Assembly (NCBI GenBank): GCA_021811925.1
Contig: JAKAPY010000028.1
Span: 1 to 13,586 of the forward strand
Origin: Thermoplasmata archaeon
Lineage (GTDB): Archaea; Thermoplasmatota; Thermoplasmata; Sysuiplasmatales; Sysuiplasmataceae
Direction: 5' to 3'
DNA: 13,586 nucleotides
Shown here in pieces: positions 6,502-13,586 of this stretch (position 1 is the first letter of the stretch; each line of letters starts with the position of its first letter). Position numbers and translations under genes: made by a program. The notes under the pieces were generated by a model. It made no database searches. It was not told the DNA's origin and saw only the letters and a program-made list of their open reading frames with translations.

Positions 6502-7088
6502 CTACTTTTCCATAAAATTATCGATCAGAGAATCAATCTGCGTCGAGTAACGACTTCCCATTCTATCCGCAAAGTTTCTCAGGACTTTTCGGTTGGATTC
6601 CTTAATCAACGTTTGGCGAGTTGACGGATCGATATCCGCCTGAAAGTACATGAAGTCCAGCAGTATCTTCTCTGGCAACGACACCGGCACGAATAATCCG
6701 GAGAAACTCAGGTACTCGAACCCAAAGTATGCGTGAGAATCAATCCTGTGAACTATCACCTTTGATTTCATCACCTCTCTCAATCCTGCATTTGCCTTGG
6801 AGGTGGTCATGATTACTGGATTTGCTTGCTGAGTCCATATCTTACGAAGGGTGAGAGCGTACTCCATCCCATAATAGAAAGGCCTGAAGGCAAAACCAAT
6901 TACGTTCTCGTTCCTGGAGAATGTGTAGAATCCCTTCTTAATCCGTATCAACCGCTCACTCTTTACCAAATTATGAAGGAGCAGCCTGGAGTACTCCTCA
7001 CTTGAACCTAGGCTCGCAAGATACCTGCTGGCGTCTCCGGCAGTGAATAGTGGAAGCCGTCCGAAGTATTCAGCAAATGAACGCTCAT
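6502..7088 (-). pseudogene. AbiEi-type antitoxin with a disrupted start
   Basis: The family is a type IV antitoxin and transcriptional regulator with an N-terminal winged helix. The frame read from 7095 gives that winged helix (FAEYFGRLPLFTAGDASRYL, then EEYSRLLLHNLVKSERLIRI and KKGFYTFS), followed by the C-terminal domain (SLPEKILLDFMYFQ) to the stop at 6502. This frame has no ATG, GTG or TTG until a TTG at 6969, which falls in the middle of the winged helix. The natural start would be the ATG overlapping the upstream stop (ATGA, 7085-7088), but it is one base out of frame and ends after 26 codons. So either one base has been gained or lost near 7080, or only a 155-residue truncated protein is made from 6969. 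A sequencing error cannot be excluded. Confidence 0.7.
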
Positions 7089-7726
7089 ACTTCGCTTAAC
7101 CACCTCTTGATGTAGTCCAGCATGTCGATATACCGAAAATCGCTCTTTCCGGTGTATATCAGCGACTTGAGCACATCCTCGTCCACAGGTGGTTTAGATG
7201 TCGCCAAGAAGGAAGAGAGTGATGAAGCAACAACATGATCGCTTTTGTCCAGAAACCTGGTCAGTATGAAGATATCATAAACATCTCGAATAAATCTCCT
7301 TCCTTCGTATGCTTCTATCTTCCTGATTAGCAATTCAACCGGCGTGAACACACTTATAGTTGTTGAGCTGCCATCGACACGGACATATTGCCGTATCATG
7401 CTCTCCGACCGCTCCTCCTTCGTCTCCAGCAATAAACTTGTTTCCCCTTTCGCAATCCTGATTATTGACGGTAATTCTTTGTCCCGGGAAAGAAGACGAA
7501 GGCCGTATTTTGGCAAGGACCGGATGAATGTGTTCAACCCTGCACCGCTCAAGTAGATATAAATGCCCTCAGAAAATCTGCTGCCGCCATAACAGCGCCA
7601 AATAGCCGTTCCTCCGTAGAGTATCGCGTCGGATTCAACACGATTGTAAATGATGTCTATCACCTCATCCTGGAGTTCCGCAAGTCTTAGCCTGTCCCCG
7701 GTAATGAGGTCTGCAATTGGCTCCAT
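7085..7726 (-). CDS. AbiEii-type nucleotidyltransferase, D-x-D motif lost
   Basis: This 213-residue protein has the AbiEii/DUF1814 pattern. The G-G-T block (LYGGTAIWRCYGGSRFS, residues 37-52) should lead into D-x-D, the metal-binding pair of nucleotidyltransferases (usual form SxDIDhxL). Here the residues are E53-G54-I55-Y56, so both aspartates are replaced, by glycine (GGC) and tyrosine (TAT), each one base from an aspartate codon. The later motifs are present: K136 in LLIRKIEAYEGRR and RDVYD (147-151). The protein is thus probably inactive as a nucleotide-transferring toxin, though it may still fold or bind. It begins at an ATG with a TATA region about 26 bases upstream (leaderless). The gene lies before the antitoxin-like gene, opposite to the classical abiEi-abiEii order. 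Confidence 0.75.
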   Translation of the reverse strand: MEPIADLITGDRLRLAELQDEVIDIIYNRVESDAILYGGTAIWRCYGGSRFSEGIYIYLSGAGLNTFIRSLPKYGLRLLSRDKELPSIIRIAKGETSLLLETKEERSESMIRQYVRVDGSSTTISVFTPVELLIRKIEAYEGRRFIRDVYDIFILTRFLDKSDHVVASSLSSFLATSKPPVDEDVLKSLIYTGKSDFRYIDMLDYIKRWLSEV

Positions 7727-7742
7727 TTGAAAGAAGTAATAA

Positions 7743-7758
7743 TTATAAAATATTATAA
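7743..7758 (-). promoter_or_regulatory. TATA region of the AbiE-type locus
   Basis: On the minus strand the run TTATAATATTTTATAA is centred about 25 bases before the ATG at 7726, which fits a leaderless transcript. The run is AT-rich enough that the exact box cannot be fixed. Confidence 0.4.
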
Positions 7759-8043
7759 CTTTCGCTTATTACATTCCGATGTGACCGCAATATGACAGCC
7801 CCAACCGAAAATCATTGCCCAGAGAACAGTATCGCTCGTTGCAGAATGGGAATAAGAGGGGTATTTACAACGATGCGCCAATATGATAAGTCCGATTCGG
7901 TTGATACTTGTGATTCCTTCCCGCGCAACCGGACGTCGTGTGGGCCCAGAGACTGCAACGATGCAAATGACTCAGCCATTCCATTGAAGAAGATCAGGAT
8001 TGGGGTTTGGATCAGACTTCAAGTCGGAGTTTGGTATCACTTG

Positions 8044-8050
8044 TATTATA
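8044..8050 (+). promoter_or_regulatory. TATA box of the glycoside hydrolase gene
   Basis: TATTATA is centred about 26 bases before the ATG at 8073, the spacing of a leaderless archaeal gene. No Shine-Dalgarno is seen before that ATG, in agreement. Confidence 0.45.
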
Positions 8051-8072
8051 GCTGTAATGAATCTGCAGCGAT

Positions 8073-9290
8073 ATGAATCAGGAGCGAAGCGTTGAAAGCG
8101 CCGGCGCTGGCAAAGACAGGGATGGCCTGAGGGGGAATGACAACGCTCCGGAGATATGGGAGAGGGCACGTTCAATCATGTCTCATAACTGGAGGAATGA
8201 ATTTGGATATGCTGCTCCAAACATCGAATCGTATCCGGCCTGCTGGCTCTGGGATTCCTGCTTTCATTCGATCATCTGGTTAACCCTTGGCGATCAATCG
8301 AAAGCAGTCACCGAGCTATCGTCAGTCTTCAAATGGCAGCTGGAGGATGGCTTTGTGCCGCACATGGGTTTCCAATTCAATCCAAGCGCCGCCACGTCGG
8401 AATGGAGGCATCCAGGCCATTCAGACATAACGCAACCGCCGATGTTCGGCCACGCGATAAGGATGCTGCACAAATCCGGCATTGAAGTCACCGGCCTGGT
8501 CGGGAAGGCGACGGCTGCCTTTGATTTCCTGATGGCACATAGAATGGCGAAGAATGGCAGGTTGTTCATACTCCACCCATCGGAGGCAGGCTGCGGAAGC
8601 TCTCCACGATGGGATTCCTGGGCAAAGGGGAAGTTAGATCCTGTTTCATGGAAGGAACGAAAATCGGAGCTTGCGAGTTTGCTTGTGTGTTCTTCCTCCG
8701 GATCATCTGTCTCAAGCTCCCAGTTTATTGTTGAGTCGGCAGCGTTCAATGCGCTGACCGCCTTCAATATGATGGAGCTGTATCAAGTGACAGGAAATGA
8801 GAGGCTGCTGGAGCAGGCGGAATCAGTAATAACCGCGCTTGATGAGACGTGGGATGAGGAGCTTGGGACCTGGAAAGACGTGACTTCGGAAGTGAGGCAA
8901 TCTTCCTCGGCAAGGACGGCAGAAGCACTGCTTCCAGTCCTTGTCTCAAGAAACAAGCAAGCCGTAAGCAAAGCGTTCAAAGACATCACAAGCGGCGGAA
9001 GACTTGAGTCCAGGTTCGGGGTGGCAGGAGCAGACAGGACAGAGAAATTCTTCGACCCCGGCGGTTATTGGAGGGGCGCCGGATGGCCACAGTTGAACTA
9101 CCTGTTCTGGGTTGCTGCCGTGAGATCGGGAAGAAGGGAAATTGCCGACGAATTTGCCGCGAAGTCGTTCGGTGCCGCGACAGCAAGCGACTACAGCGAG
9201 TACTTCAACTCAATGACAGGGCAGGGCCTTGGGGCGAAACCACAATCGTGGGCTTGTCTCCCGATTTGCATGCTTGACAAAGACCAATAG
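8073..9290 (+). CDS. Cytoplasmic glycoside hydrolase, GH63/GH37-like (MGH1-type)
   Basis: This 405-residue protein has the motif set of (alpha/alpha)6-barrel inverting glycosidases of clan GH-G, closest to the bacterial mannosyl-/glucosylglycerate hydrolase group. In order: YPACWLWDSCFH (54-65), DITQPPMFGHAIR (118-130), a GCGSSPRWDSW block (173-183) with D181 as likely general acid, DPGGYWRGAGWPQLNYLFW (328-346), and YSEYFNSMTGQGLGAKPQSW (374-393) with E376 as likely base. There is no signal peptide, so it works in the cytoplasm. It sits 200 bases before a sugar ABC transporter in the same direction, which suggests it cleaves the imported substrate. Candidates are glucosylglycerate, mannosylglycerate, trehalose or an alpha-linked disaccharide. 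The family is fairly sure; the substrate is not. Confidence 0.8.
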   Translation: MNQERSVESAGAGKDRDGLRGNDNAPEIWERARSIMSHNWRNEFGYAAPNIESYPACWLWDSCFHSIIWLTLGDQSKAVTELSSVFKWQLEDGFVPHMGFQFNPSAATSEWRHPGHSDITQPPMFGHAIRMLHKSGIEVTGLVGKATAAFDFLMAHRMAKNGRLFILHPSEAGCGSSPRWDSWAKGKLDPVSWKERKSELASLLVCSSSGSSVSSSQFIVESAAFNALTAFNMMELYQVTGNERLLEQAESVITALDETWDEELGTWKDVTSEVRQSSSARTAEALLPVLVSRNKQAVSKAFKDITSGGRLESRFGVAGADRTEKFFDPGGYWRGAGWPQLNYLFWVAAVRSGRREIADEFAAKSFGAATASDYSEYFNSMTGQGLGAKPQSWACLPICMLDKDQ

Positions 9291-9298
9291 ATTTCACA

Positions 9299-9349
9299 CA
9301 TCACCACGACGATTGTCGTATGATGGTCAAGAATCGTCTCCGCCGATTC
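9299..9349 (+). terminator. Two tandem hairpins after the hydrolase gene
   Basis: The first hairpin starts eight bases after the stop: CATCA (9299-9303) and ACGAC (9306-9310) pair with GTCGT (9315-9319) and TGATG (9321-9325) around a GATT loop, with a small internal bulge. The second pairs GAATCG (9331-9336) with CGATTC (9344-9349). A T-run (9394-9399) follows some way downstream. They may end or protect the hydrolase transcript. Alternatively they may be operator half-sites for the transporter promoter. The pairings are visible; the role is inferred. Confidence 0.35.
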
Positions 9350-9463
9350 GTCAAATAACGCAGTTATGTGCCCTTATCTGAACCGAAGTAAGCTTTTTTG
9401 TCCGATTTGCAGGATTTCGGGCATCATTATATACCCGTGATCCATATTCACGCCCCTCAAGAA

Positions 9464-9472
9464 TATTAAATA
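9464..9472 (+). promoter_or_regulatory. TATA box of the sugar transporter operon
   Basis: TATTAAATA is centred about 24 bases before the ATG at 9492, fitting a leaderless start. A second TATA-like site (ATTATATAC, about 9426-9434) lies further upstream. The transporter genes therefore have a promoter of their own and need not depend on the hydrolase promoter. Confidence 0.5.
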
Positions 9473-9491
9473 AGACGAGCGTGATTTTTTT

Positions 9492-11156
9492 ATGACAGCC
9501 GATGGCAGCAGTTCTTTTGCAAAGAAAAAGAAAGGAAAAGTAATGTGGGCAATTGTTGCCGTTGTGGTGGTCGCAGCCTTGATAGGCTCAGTGGTCGCCT
9601 ATACGGTTTATAACAACAACCAGAACAAAGTATCAAACATATACTTCTACAACTGGTGGGCAACGGATGGGAAAGTCGCCCTGACGAAGACCGTCGCGGC
9701 ATTCCATTCCAAATATCCACAATACCAGGAAGTTTCCACGCTCAAGCCGGGTGCAGGAGGCATAGCAGCTCGGCTCGCAATACTGGATCTTATACAGTCC
9801 GGACAAGCTCCGAACACGTTCCAGGCAAATTTCGGTTCTGACATGATAAGCTACGCTGAGGCGGCGCCGCATGGATTAGGCTCGTTTGTAAACATGACGC
9901 CGGTCGCCCAGTCAATGGGACTGATGACCAGTGCAGTGCCGTCCGTCATTCATGCAGGCATGTACAATGGCACAATGCTTTCACTGCCAGTTGATACGCA
10001 CAGGGCAAGCATGCTCTACTTCAACCCTCAAGTGCTGAGGGCACACAACTTGCCCATACCGACGAATCTCACACAGTTGCTCAATGAAACCGCTGCCCTG
10101 GAGGCAGCCGGCCTGACCCCATGGATGGTCCCGGGGAACGACAACGGGTGGGATCAGCTCAACCTGTGGGAGAGCATTTTCCTTTCTCTTGCCGGACCGC
10201 AGCTGTACGACCAGATACCATACGGAACTCTAAACCTGTCAAGCCCTACGGTTCAGAATTACATCTACCAGACAAACCAAATCCTGCTGCAGTTCACATC
10301 GAAGAACTACAACTATGCTGGTGCTTCGACACTCACATGGTCTGAAGCGATAAGCCATGTCGTCAGCGGTCAGGCTGCATTCCAGGTGAATGGCAATTTC
10401 TATGTGAATTACGCCTACGATTACCTCAACACAACAACATACCCTGCAGTTGCACCATACACAAACTGGACAAATGTAACATTGATGGAGATGCCATTCC
10501 CGGGAACGTCAAGTTACTACAACCTGGTAATTGACTCGGTTGCTGTGCCCACGGGCGCATCTTCCCAGTCGGGCCTGCTGTTCGCCAAGTACTTCAGCTC
10601 ATTTGCGGGCCAGCAGATATTCACTAAGTGGAAGGCTGTTACATTCTACAACAATGTAACAAAGAATTACTACAACGATCCCGCGCAGTGGACCGACTAC
10701 CAGGCGCTGCTCTCAACGCCAAGCAATGACTTCGTCATGAGTTTCCCCGGCGGACTTTTCCCAAGCGTATTCAGCGCAGTCGACACAGCCTTCACCGGAC
10801 TGACTCAGGGCGGTGCATCCGACCTGTCCACCTGGAACACCACATTCGCTACACAGATGTCCAGTGAGAAATCCCAGTGGCTGACGGCCAACCAGATGGG
10901 CCTTGGTTTCTGGGGAACACTGTCGAACCCGCTGGGCGGATATCTGCCGCCATGGGTAAATGCGACGGCGGCGGTGTCCCATCGGGCTGCAGCGAGCAGC
11001 AGTAGTGTTCAGGGAACAGCTCCGATCGCGGGCCATCAGGCGCAAGCTGTTTCAGCTCCGGTGATTGCCATCCGATCGTTGGGAAACCTGGTGACGGGTA
11101 CGTCGCTGCTGAAGGCCGATGTGGCTATGCAGTCGCTGAGACAGATGTGGGCGTGA
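9492..11156 (+). CDS. Membrane-anchored sugar-binding protein of an ABC transporter
   Basis: This 554-residue family 1 solute-binding protein captures sugar outside the cell and hands it to the permeases. A lysine-rich start (KKKKGK, 11-16) and one hydrophobic helix (about 18-38) with no lipobox point to an uncleaved N-terminal anchor or a type IV pilin-like signal of the archaeal kind. The mature part opens with NIYFYNWWATDGK and has the aromatic, Asn-rich surface usual for sugar binders (NGWDQLNLWESIF). I count 11 N-x-S/T sequons, consistent with an N-glycosylated surface protein. The last 64 residues (491-554), after GYLPPWVN, are Ala/Ser-rich and look like an extra tail. The gene heads the permease and ATPase genes, as glcS does in Sulfolobus. 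Confidence 0.88.
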   Translation: MTADGSSSFAKKKKGKVMWAIVAVVVVAALIGSVVAYTVYNNNQNKVSNIYFYNWWATDGKVALTKTVAAFHSKYPQYQEVSTLKPGAGGIAARLAILDLIQSGQAPNTFQANFGSDMISYAEAAPHGLGSFVNMTPVAQSMGLMTSAVPSVIHAGMYNGTMLSLPVDTHRASMLYFNPQVLRAHNLPIPTNLTQLLNETAALEAAGLTPWMVPGNDNGWDQLNLWESIFLSLAGPQLYDQIPYGTLNLSSPTVQNYIYQTNQILLQFTSKNYNYAGASTLTWSEAISHVVSGQAAFQVNGNFYVNYAYDYLNTTTYPAVAPYTNWTNVTLMEMPFPGTSSYYNLVIDSVAVPTGASSQSGLLFAKYFSSFAGQQIFTKWKAVTFYNNVTKNYYNDPAQWTDYQALLSTPSNDFVMSFPGGLFPSVFSAVDTAFTGLTQGGASDLSTWNTTFATQMSSEKSQWLTANQMGLGFWGTLSNPLGGYLPPWVNATAAVSHRAAASSSSVQGTAPIAGHQAQAVSAPVIAIRSLGNLVTGTSLLKADVAMQSLRQMWA

Positions 11157-11206
11157 GCAACGGGCAGTTGACAGAGATAGTGACCGTGAAACCGTAAACT
11201 GAGACT

Positions 11207-12091
11207 ATGAACAGAGAAAAAAACGCCTCAGGAAGGCGCAGGATGACTTTCCTGTTCGTAGTCCCAACCTTATTTTTTGCTGCTTTCCTGATATACTTCA
11301 TAATTTGGAACCTGTACTACTCATTTCTTGACTACTCGATACTTCATGCCCACAATGCGCAATTTGCAGGCTTCAGCACCTATTCGTCCGTGCTGGGTGA
11401 CCCGCTGTTCGTCACCGCCTTTGGAAGAACAATACTTTGGGTGGCCGTGTGCCTCGCTGCCACAAACGGGCTGGGCATACTGATCGCTTCACTGATATTC
11501 TTCCTGGACAACGGGAAGCTGAAATCAATCTACAACTCCCTCTTCCTCTACCCCATATCGATTTCACTGGCTGCTTCGGCCGTAATCTGGACATGGCTTT
11601 ACAACCCGCAGGAAGGCATCAATTCAATACTAACTGCATTGCACCTTCCCGCGTTTTCCGGTCTGTCCAGCCCCTCTACTGCTGAACTTAGCCTGATAAT
11701 AGTCTCGATATGGATATACTCGGGCCTGTCGGCAATCTTCTACTACTCCTCATTTCAGGGCGTTTCCACCCAGGTGATCGAGTCTGCAAGGGCCGACGCT
11801 GCCAAGGCGCATACCATAGTCTTCAAGATACTGCTGCCGGAGGCAAAGAATGCATTCATAGTTGCCACCGTGACCATATTCCTGTTTGTTCTAAGAATGT
11901 TCAGCCTGCCCTATGTGGCGACCGGCCTCGACCCATTCACAATGACTCTCTCCGAACAGATGTTCAATTATTTCACAACTGAGTTCTTCTCAAAGGCTTC
12001 AGTGGTGAGCATCGTGGTCGTCATAATTGCTGCCGCCGTCATCGTCCCGTACGCGCTGTTTGGAGTAAAGAGGTGGATATCCGGTGATTAA
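11207..12091 (+). CDS. Sugar ABC transporter permease, first subunit (CUT1/MalF type)
   Basis: This 294-residue integral membrane protein has about six helices. The cytoplasmic EAA loop that docks on the ATPase lies at residues 192-211 (ESARADAAKAHTIVFKILLP). Its usually invariant glycine (EAAxxxGA) is alanine here (A198), a mild departure. It pairs with the next gene's product to form the sugar channel. It lies 50 bases after the binding protein and overlaps the next gene by eight bases. It corresponds in position to glcT of the Sulfolobus glucose transporter. The substrate is inferred only from the ATPase resemblance. Confidence 0.9.
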   Translation: MNREKNASGRRRMTFLFVVPTLFFAAFLIYFIIWNLYYSFLDYSILHAHNAQFAGFSTYSSVLGDPLFVTAFGRTILWVAVCLAATNGLGILIASLIFFLDNGKLKSIYNSLFLYPISISLAASAVIWTWLYNPQEGINSILTALHLPAFSGLSSPSTAELSLIIVSIWIYSGLSAIFYYSSFQGVSTQVIESARADAAKAHTIVFKILLPEAKNAFIVATVTIFLFVLRMFSLPYVATGLDPFTMTLSEQMFNYFTTEFFSKASVVSIVVVIIAAAVIVPYALFGVKRWISGD

Positions 12092-12917
12092 GCCCCTGAA
12101 ACTGGCGAAGAAAGCAATTCACCACGCAATCCTGATCGTGCTTGCGGCCCTGTGGCTCATACCAGTGTACGCGATGCTTATAGACGGAATGAAATCGGCA
12201 GGAGGTGTGCTGACGACACCCATACTGCAGCCCACGGGCCTCTCTTTCACCTCGCTAATAGAAGTCTCCACCGCACTGGAACTGCCAATCGTGAACAGCC
12301 TTATCATATCCATAACGACCGCGGCGGTTTCGACGCTCATCGGCGCACTGGCTGCATTCTACTTCTACAAGGGCAGATCCTGGACGAACAACAGTGTGTT
12401 TGTTATAATTGCAATAGCCACGTTTATACCATATCAGATAACACTTGTCCCTGTAACTGAAATACTGTCAACCCTCGGCCTGTTCAACACATACCCGGGC
12501 CTGATTTTCACCTTTGTGATATTCCATCTGCCTGGCGGAGCGCTGCTGATGACTATATTCATGAGCAATCTGCCGAAGAGCATCATTGAGTCGGCCAGGG
12601 CCGACGGTGCAGGCGACTGGGCAGTGTTCAGCAGAGTGGCATTCCCTCTCACGCTGGCAGGCGCCGTTTCAACATTCATACTCACGTTCGTGGAGGTGTG
12701 GAACAATTTCTTCATCCCCCTCGTACTGACATCGACGCCAAACATGTACACTGCCTCGATATCACTGCTTTCTTACACCGGCGGCTACGGTACACTCTAC
12801 AACGACAGTTTTGCAGCTGCTCTTGTAGCATCGCTCATACCCCTGCTTGTCTTTGTAATCCTCGGTAGGTATTTTATGCGTGGTTTCCTTGCTCTCGGAA
12901 GCGGATCGAAAGGGTGA
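12084..12917 (+). CDS. Sugar ABC transporter permease, second subunit (CUT1/MalG type)
   Basis: This 277-residue integral membrane protein has about six helices. A canonical EAA loop lies at residues 169-188 (ESARADGAGDWAVFSRVAFP), including G175. It starts with GTG inside the end of the preceding permease gene, with GAGGTGG at 12070-12076 as ribosome site, so the two permeases are translationally coupled and should be made in equal amounts. The ATPase gene begins six bases after its stop. It corresponds in position to glcU of Sulfolobus. Confidence 0.9.
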   Translation: MIKPLKLAKKAIHHAILIVLAALWLIPVYAMLIDGMKSAGGVLTTPILQPTGLSFTSLIEVSTALELPIVNSLIISITTAAVSTLIGALAAFYFYKGRSWTNNSVFVIIAIATFIPYQITLVPVTEILSTLGLFNTYPGLIFTFVIFHLPGGALLMTIFMSNLPKSIIESARADGAGDWAVFSRVAFPLTLAGAVSTFILTFVEVWNNFFIPLVLTSTPNMYTASISLLSYTGGYGTLYNDSFAAALVASLIPLLVFVILGRYFMRGFLALGSGSKG

Positions 12918-12923
12918 TTTGAA

Positions 12924-13586
12924 ATGGTCAAGATCGTTCTTGAGAATGTCACCAAGATATTCACGAAGAAGAAGCAGGAGAACAAGGTGCTGGACGGCAT
13001 CACCTTCGAAGTCGCGGATGGCAATTTCTTCGGCATAATAGGACAGAGTGGAGCGGGAAAGACGACGCTCCTCAGGATAATTGCAGGTCTAGAAGGACCA
13101 ACTCACGGAAGGGTCAAGTTCGACAATACAGTCGTCGCCGAGGAGGGAAAGATCCTTGTGCCGATAGAGGAAAGGAACATCGGCATGGTGTTCCAGACCT
13201 GGGCGCTCTATCCGCATCTCACAAGCTATGAGAACATAGCTTTCCCGCTCAGGGCAAAGAAGATGGATGAAAATGAAATTGAGTCGACTGTGCTGCATCT
13301 TGCGAAAATGCTTGGTATCGAAGAAGTGCTCGGCAGGAAACCGGGGCGAATCAGCGGTGGACAGCAGCAAAGAGTGGCAGTTGCGAGGGCGCTGTCCAAG
13401 AACCCCTCGCTTCTGCTGCTTGATGAGCCCTTCAGCAACCTCGATGCGACCATAAAAGACAATGCAAGGTCTCTCATTCGCACGGTGCAGAAGGAAATGC
13501 TCATCACAGCCATCATAGTTTCTCACGACCCTGCAGACATATTCTCGCTGGCCAACGACACGCTTGCAATCACAGACGGCAGATCG
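12924..13586 (+). CDS. glcV: Sugar ABC transporter ATPase, GlcV-like (cut by window end)
   Basis: The first 221 residues of the nucleotide-binding subunit are present and no stop is reached. All ATPase motifs are visible: Walker A GQSGAGKTT (40-48), Q-loop Q91 in GMVFQTWALYPHLT, signature ISGGQQQR (143-150), Walker B LLLLDEP (163-169), D-loop SNLD (171-174) and switch H201 in SHDPADIF. The Q-loop block and SHDPADIF match Sulfolobus GlcV closely as I recall it. The missing part should be the remainder of the ATPase and a C-terminal beta-barrel regulatory domain of about 130 residues. It powers import through the two permeases encoded just before it. The start is the ATG six bases after the previous stop. 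Confidence 0.92.
   Translation, partial: MVKIVLENVTKIFTKKKQENKVLDGITFEVADGNFFGIIGQSGAGKTTLLRIIAGLEGPTHGRVKFDNTVVAEEGKILVPIEERNIGMVFQTWALYPHLTSYENIAFPLRAKKMDENEIESTVLHLAKMLGIEEVLGRKPGRISGGQQQRVAVARALSKNPSLLLLDEPFSNLDATIKDNARSLIRTVQKEMLITAIIVSHDPADIFSLANDTLAITDGRS

Larger units (their letters stand above)
7727..8072. other. Divergent intergenic region between AbiE locus and glycoside hydrolase
   Basis: This 346-base stretch carries promoters pointing outwards at its two ends (7743-7758 minus and 8044-8050 plus). The plus-strand frame 7792-8076 is open, but its Cys/Asn/Asp-rich composition does not look like a real protein and it runs across the promoter of the next gene, so I left it out. Nothing else recognisable is seen. 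Confidence 0.4.

Noticed and set aside
7792..8076. Plus-strand 94-codon open frame before the hydrolase
   Set aside because: It is rich in Cys, Asn and Asp without a recognisable fold and runs through the hydrolase TATA box.
8294..8767. Minus-strand 157-codon open frame inside the hydrolase gene
   Set aside because: It lies wholly opposite a gene with clear family motifs. Long antisense frames are common in such genes.
1..13586. tRNA, rRNA or CRISPR array
   Set aside because: No cloverleaf-like stretch with a T-loop GTTCRA pattern, no rRNA-like blocks and no regularly spaced direct repeats were seen on either strand.

Overview
The window looks like a piece of a heterotrophic, aerobic archaeal chromosome, most probably from the Thermoplasmata (Thermoplasmatales or relatives). 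The reasons are archaeal TATA boxes about 24-30 bases before several start codons (leaderless or near-leaderless genes), VapB/VapC and AbiE-type toxin-antitoxin genes, a Rieske/cytochrome b pair with a Tat-exported Rieske protein, and a sugar ABC transporter whose ATPase closely resembles GlcV of Sulfolobus. The lineage is inferred from protein resemblance recalled from memory, not from a search.

Layout. Positions 1-1100 hold no intact gene, only a possible decayed minus-strand gene (about 336-861). Two toxin-antitoxin pairs of VapBC type follow on the plus strand (1104-1735 and 2039-2712), each with antitoxin and toxin overlapping by four bases and each with a DNA palindrome at the antitoxin start. 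Positions 2713-3283 are gene-poor and probably relic sequence. A minus-strand respiratory operon runs from 6081 down to 3284: Rieske iron-sulfur protein, cytochrome b, and three small unrecognised membrane proteins that overlap one another. Next come a fragment of a transposase-like gene (about 6244-6458) and a minus-strand AbiE-type locus (7726 down to 6502). That locus looks dead or repurposed: the nucleotidyltransferase has lost both aspartates of its D-x-D motif, and the antitoxin frame lacks a usable start for its winged-helix part.

From 8073 to the right edge everything is on the plus strand and looks like one sugar-uptake module. It holds a cytoplasmic glycoside hydrolase of the GH63/GH37-like (alpha/alpha)6 type, then a membrane-anchored, sequon-rich solute-binding protein, two permeases and the ATPase (cut by the window end). 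The gene order binding protein-permease-permease-ATPase is the same as in the Sulfolobus glucose transporter glcSTUV. The inferred logic is that the transporter imports a glucose-containing sugar or glycoside, the hydrolase splits it in the cytoplasm, and the quinol-oxidising Rieske/cytochrome b complex belongs to the respiratory chain.

The points most worth a second look are the doubly damaged AbiE locus, the palindromic candidate operators at the two vapB starts, the repeated TTGA stop/start overlaps, and the three small membrane proteins co-encoded with the Rieske/cytochrome b pair.
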